Assembly (NCBI GenBank): GCA_027627225.1
Contig: CM051027.1
Coordinates: 90,766,151-90,830,150, forward strand
DNA: 64,000 bases
From: Congeria kusceri
Lineage: Eukaryota; Mollusca; Bivalvia; Myida; Dreissenidae
Direction of reading: 5' to 3'
Shown here: positions 63,201 to 64,000 of the stretch, one piece after another
Layout of the letters: the number at the start of each line of letters is the position of its first letter
Position numbering within the stretch: position 1 is the first letter of the stretch
The notes under the pieces: generated by a model
The model's input: the letters and a program-made list of their open reading frames with translations, nothing else
The model's database searches: none
What the model was told of the DNA's origin: nothing
Translations under genes and position numbers: made by a program

Positions 63201-63795
63201 TGCATATATAAGGTAAATTTCGGTTCATGTTAATCAGTTTTGGTGTTGTTCAAGTAAAATACGTTGATAGATCATTCTATATTTGCAAATAATGGAAATT
63301 TAGGAAAATTTAAACTTTTAGGTTTCCACCTCATAAATGGTCTTTCGGCGATGAGACGTTCCAGCGAATATAGCCCTATATAAAAAGTAACAGTAAATTC
63401 GCAGCACGTCTAATGAATTAGACTAAGGGCCTAACTTGTTGTGGTAGAGGCGTGAATAACGACACAAACACTGTTTAATCATGTTAGAGTATATGTGGTT
63501 GTAGAAATTAATAAAACTAGGCATTTTCATAAGTTTATCATATGATCAATATATTCAATATATTAATGTGTGTGGTACGACGTTTCCTGGCACGAAGTAT
63601 CCACGTAACGAAAGTTCCTATATTTCATGGAAAAGTTATGAAACAAGAGGTGTCCATTTCAAGCATTGCAGTTAAATAAGTATCAGTCGGCATAACAATA
63701 CAATAGAACGCACAAAATCGTTATGTTGTGATTAACTGTATGTTTTAAAGCATTTCTTTACCTCCGGCCTTGGCAATTTTAGCTAAGGCGGCCAT
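45024..63795 (-). CDS. NDUFA9: NDUFA9, complex I accessory subunit, 11 exons, complete
   Basis: NDUFA9 is the atypical short-chain-dehydrogenase-fold subunit of mitochondrial NADH:ubiquinone oxidoreductase. It binds NADPH and sits on the matrix side of the arm junction. Eleven exons join in frame to 407 residues: 63795-63762, 59281-59105, 58841-58744, 58453-58362, 56265-56103, 51394-51286, 49359-49259, 49005-48929, 47437-47345, 46896-46815 and 45221-45024. The dinucleotide motif GAKGTLG (residues 57-63) follows VVTVF and precedes TQVIIPYR (75-82), as in animal NDUFA9. [28 protein letters not shown] and [10 protein letters not shown] match the next conserved blocks. Human NDUFA9 is about 377 residues; the extra length is mainly C-terminal. 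Residues 1-40 are basic ([11 protein letters not shown]..., VKRHK), fitting a mitochondrial presequence. All borders are GT-AG and phases agree. Confidence 0.95.
45636..46640. mobile_element. TIR element with 24-bp perfect ends and TA flanks
   Basis: It starts CTGGTTGGCGAGTAGTATCC(GTGA) and ends with its exact inverse. TA directly abuts both ends (45634-45635, 46641-46642). TAGTATCCGTGA is repeated as CAGTATCCGTGA just inside the left end, and a related GGATACTACTAG lies in the right arm. No transposase. It is in NDUFA9 intron 10. Confidence 0.8.
46815..46896 (-). CDS. NDUFA9: NDUFA9 exon 10
   Basis: Completes a split leucine codon, then encodes 27 residues, [20 protein letters not shown] and TVDKLER, where the human protein has FEISPFEPWITRDKVER-like sequence. 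Donor GTAAGT. Confidence 0.9.
46981..47116. mobile_element. 136-bp MITE with GTGTCRTGGGGAAACC ends
   Basis: Ends GTGTCATGGGGAAACCCGGG and (inverse) GTGTCGTGGGGAAACCGGG. The middle contains GCAGACTGCAGAGGTTAATC, resembling a small repeat I associate with bivalve genomes. No clear target duplication. It is in NDUFA9 intron 9. Confidence 0.75.
47345..47437 (-). CDS. NDUFA9: NDUFA9 exon 9
   Basis: 93 bases. It completes the glycine codon begun in exon 8 and encodes [20 protein letters not shown] and [10 protein letters not shown], leaving two bases. It aligns with GPSRYLLFHLVKYI of the human protein. Confidence 0.9.
47687..48861. mobile_element. TIR-like element carrying a 392-bp tandem duplication
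   Basis: Left end ACCCCAGTCACATCGGAC and right end (inverse) ACCCCCGTCACCAGACTCG are similar inverted termini. Near the right end GCCGTAATAACGCAGTAAGG recalls the 12521-14136 element. No clean target duplication was found. It occupies NDUFA9 intron 8. Confidence 0.55.
47957..48737. repeat. 392-bp direct tandem duplication, almost identical copies
   Basis: 47957-48345 and 48349-48737 match base for base as far as I can follow, except G at 48101 against T at 48493, with three extra bases between copies. Both yield the same 81-codon frame, which shows no family motif and is split from any start context, so I do not call a gene. Confidence 0.9.
48929..49005 (-). CDS. NDUFA9: NDUFA9 exon 8
   Basis: 77 bases encoding [20 protein letters not shown] and TYQCV, entering in phase 0 and leaving two bases. 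It matches the [22 protein letters not shown] region of the human protein. Donor GTAAGT. Confidence 0.9.
49259..49359 (-). CDS. NDUFA9: NDUFA9 exon 7
   Basis: 101 bases. After completing a glycine codon it encodes [20 protein letters not shown] and [13 protein letters not shown]. Donor GTAAGT. The segment corresponds to the GPIPLGSLGWKTVKQPVYV part of the family. Confidence 0.9.
50019..50084. repeat. Hairpin with 24-bp arms
   Basis: GCATGGAAAGAACAAAAGTG(GTCA) and TGACCACTCTTGTTCTTTCC(ATGC) are inverted copies with one mismatch, separated by 18 bases. It lies in NDUFA9 intron 6. It may be a foldback relic of a transposon. Nothing shows that it is transcribed separately. Confidence 0.75.
51286..51394 (-). 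CDS. NDUFA9: NDUFA9 exon 6
   Basis: 109 bases encoding [20 protein letters not shown] and [16 protein letters not shown] plus one base. It matches [31 protein letters not shown] of the human protein. Acceptor TCTGCCAG, donor GTATGC. Confidence 0.9.
51720..52690 (-). mobile_element. Tandem-core (pearl-like) element, copy D, inverted
   Basis: Read on the minus strand it starts AGCTCACCTGAGCACAACATG and ends GGCCTTATGGCCCTCTTG. The core has about four units of the 23-27 kb type (GTGACTTCTAGAGTGTTCAC, GGCGGCCATGTTTTTCAAC). AA flanks the start as expected; the other flank reads CA and so departs from TT. NDUFA9 intron 5. Confidence 0.75.
52700..53840. other. Intron sequence without recognised features
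   Basis: AT-rich stretch of NDUFA9 intron 5. Short frames on both strands show no family motif. Confidence 0.45.
53845..55335 (-). repeat. Inverted tandem-array element (145-bp and 180-bp units)
   Basis: 53930-54900 has about seven inverted units of the 34-38 kb family (TATTGAGCGGAAACCGTTTT, TCGATATAAGGTATSTATGT). 54905-55265 has two units of another type (AACTTTAACCKGTCCATATA, CAAACTAGAGTTA). AAGTCGAGC-type sequence occurs near both ends. Element borders are uncertain. Confidence 0.6.
55795..56084. mobile_element. MITE copy 3, 18 bp downstream of an NDUFA9 splice donor
   Basis: Inverted relative to 28256-28555. The ends are CGGAAAGATCTAG and CTAGATCTTTTCCG. The interior has GCACCCTGCTCCTTTTTGG. 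It ends just outside the donor of NDUFA9 exon 5 (exon edge 56103), in intron 5. Confidence 0.75.
56103..56265 (-). CDS. NDUFA9: NDUFA9 exon 5
   Basis: 163 bases, completing the leucine codon of exon 4. It encodes [40 protein letters not shown] and [13 protein letters not shown], close to the human [29 protein letters not shown] region. The active-site-like Tyr-x3-Lys of classical SDRs is replaced, as is usual in NDUFA9. Confidence 0.95.
56312..56962. mobile_element. hAT-like element with CAGGGT ends and 6-bp target duplication
   Basis: It starts CAGGGTCCATACAAGCTG and ends TCCGTACTTACCCTG. ATAAAC abuts both ends (56306-56311, 56963-56968). The arms are full of CCATGATTTTTCCATGA-like motifs. 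NDUFA9 intron 4. Confidence 0.7.
57170..57196. repeat. (ATC)n microsatellite
   Basis: About seven ATC repeats in NDUFA9 intron 4, within a region that begins CAGGGCTCAGCCTAGGG near 57001 and may be half of another hAT-like element. No matching end was found. Confidence 0.85.
58362..58453 (-). CDS. NDUFA9: NDUFA9 exon 4
   Basis: 92 bases encoding [20 protein letters not shown] and [10 protein letters not shown] plus two bases. It is the strand after the Rossmann core (human SNVVINLIGRDWET). Donor GTAGGT. Confidence 0.95.
58744..58841 (-). CDS. NDUFA9: NDUFA9 exon 3
   Basis: 98 bases. It completes a glycine codon and encodes [20 protein letters not shown] and [12 protein letters not shown], nearly the human MGSQVIIPYRCD...LMGDLGQ block. 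Donor GTAAGT. Confidence 0.95.
59105..59281 (-). CDS. NDUFA9: NDUFA9 exon 2 (Rossmann motif)
   Basis: 177 bases encoding the end of the presequence region and [20 protein letters not shown], which holds the first two glycines of G-x-x-G-x-x-G; the third follows at once. Acceptor CTTTCCAG, donor GTAAGC. Confidence 0.95.
59808..60414 (-). mobile_element. Internally deleted mariner-type element
   Basis: On the minus strand, [20 protein letters not shown] (about 60205-60146) is the N-terminal helix-turn-helix region of mariner transposases. It runs, after a frameshift, directly into [16 protein letters not shown] (about 60045-60000), the motif around the last catalytic aspartate. [14 protein letters not shown] (about 59895-59850) is the C-terminal end. 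The middle with the first two catalytic aspartates is gone and several stops follow. The outer ends ACTTGAAGCACGC and GCATGCTTCAAGT form an imperfect inverted repeat. NDUFA9 intron 1. Confidence 0.75.
60488..61424 (-). mobile_element. Tandem-core element with TATACCCCCACAA ends
   Basis: The ends TATACCCCCACAA and TTGTGGGGGTATA are inverted repeats. Between them are about five ~160-bp units with GTCAAAATTTAGTGGTTTGT, TGTGTACCAAAAATTATTTG and GGGGCCATAACTCTG. The head matches 28788-28975. NDUFA9 intron 1. Confidence 0.75.
61628..62079 (-). mobile_element. 10-bp-duplication family, copy 3, inverted and truncated
   Basis: Starting TAGTTTAATAAATGAGACG it follows the inverse of 13724-13260: GCGAATTTAG hairpin, ACAACACCTAAACTG, GACCGCCATGTTTACCTTGC, GTGGAGGACA. 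It stops near 62079, missing the other 200 or so bases. No flanking duplication. Confidence 0.65.
62290..62710. repeat. Inverted repeat (foldback), ~150-bp arms
   Basis: ACAAGGTAGCTCACTCGCCC...ACGGAAGT (62431-62470) pairs with ACTTCCGTTACGATAG...GAGTGAGCTACCTTGT (about 62585-62625). Outside these, TTGGTTGTTCAACAAAAAAA pairs with TTTATTTGTTGAACAACCAA. One arm contains a short tandem duplication of the TTGGTTGTTCAACA segment. The right arm is interrupted or bounded by the insertion at 62712. Confidence 0.75.
62712..63426 (+). mobile_element. 10-bp-duplication family, copy 2
   Basis: Starts AGCTGTACTTGTAAGCCC and ends ATGAATTAGACTAA, flanked by GGGCCTAACT on both sides (62702-62711, 63427-63436). 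Collinear with 12983-13724, with small deletions. The subterminal hairpin GATGAGACGT...GCGAATATAG with TAAATTCGC...ACGTCTAAT is kept. NDUFA9 intron 1. Confidence 0.75.
63762..63795 (-). CDS. NDUFA9: NDUFA9 exon 1 (start codon)
   Basis: 34 bases encoding [11 protein letters not shown] plus one base, donor GTAAAG. AAAATGG gives a good start context, and the residues begin a basic, Ala-rich presequence. The ATG is the only one whose frame joins exon 2. Confidence 0.85.
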
Positions 63796-64000
63796 TTTGC
63801 CCTTCACTGACTGGTTCCAAGGCTGGCTACATTCCACCAATTACACTAGATCAATGATAAAATAGCCAAATTTTGGCACAAAAGATCACTAAAACTATTT
63901 ATAATTTTATCAAGTTTAACAGGGTAAGCACTTAATTTTACCATAATGAAACTGTAAATATTTGCATATATACCCAGTTAAGATGACAACTTTTGAAATA

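Overview
The window is nuclear DNA from an animal, most probably a bivalve mollusc. It is AT-rich, its genes are split into short exons by kilobase introns with GT-AG borders, and most of it is transposon-derived. The mollusc assignment rests on recalled resemblance of the tandem-core interspersed repeats (ends AGCTCACCTGAGC and GGCCCTCTTG) to the 'pearl'-like elements of bivalves. No species can be named.

Two genes are supported exon by exon. On the + strand, 14180-41054 carries the last seven exons of a protein related to adenylate/nucleoside monophosphate kinases. Its P-loop is recognisable but altered and several expected catalytic arginines are not seen. On the - strand, 63795-45024 is a complete 11-exon NDUFA9 gene (mitochondrial complex I subunit, 407 aa). 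All its splice phases agree from ATG to stop. The two genes converge tail to tail, about 4 kb apart. There is no evidence that they act in one pathway. Possible extra coding pieces are a window-edge exon (1-41, +) and a short terminal-exon-like frame at 29358-29501 (-).

Layout: 1-14.2 kb is repeats, including a four-level nest at 555-4571, a broken LINE reverse transcriptase (6.69-7.96 kb), a hAT-type element with an inner element (8.24-11.17 kb) and another terminal-inverted-repeat element with an inner insertion (12.5-14.1 kb). From 14.2 to 41 kb the kinase-like gene has introns filled by tandem-core elements, hAT-like elements, a TA-flanked element, a tRNA-like relic and minisatellites. 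From 41 to 45 kb is the convergent intergenic region with a MITE. From 45 to 64 kb NDUFA9 has introns holding TIR elements, a 392-bp tandem duplication, a hairpin, a MITE 18 bp from a splice donor, an internally deleted mariner relic and large inverted repeats.

The most informative features are the nested insertions. Because they interrupt known repeat units, they fix element borders and target sites to the base, including a consistent TT target for the tandem-core family and an apparent 10-bp target duplication for a family I cannot classify. No CRISPR, operon or other prokaryotic structure is present. All alignments were done by eye, so repeat copy numbers and outer borders are approximate unless a duplicated target site is quoted.
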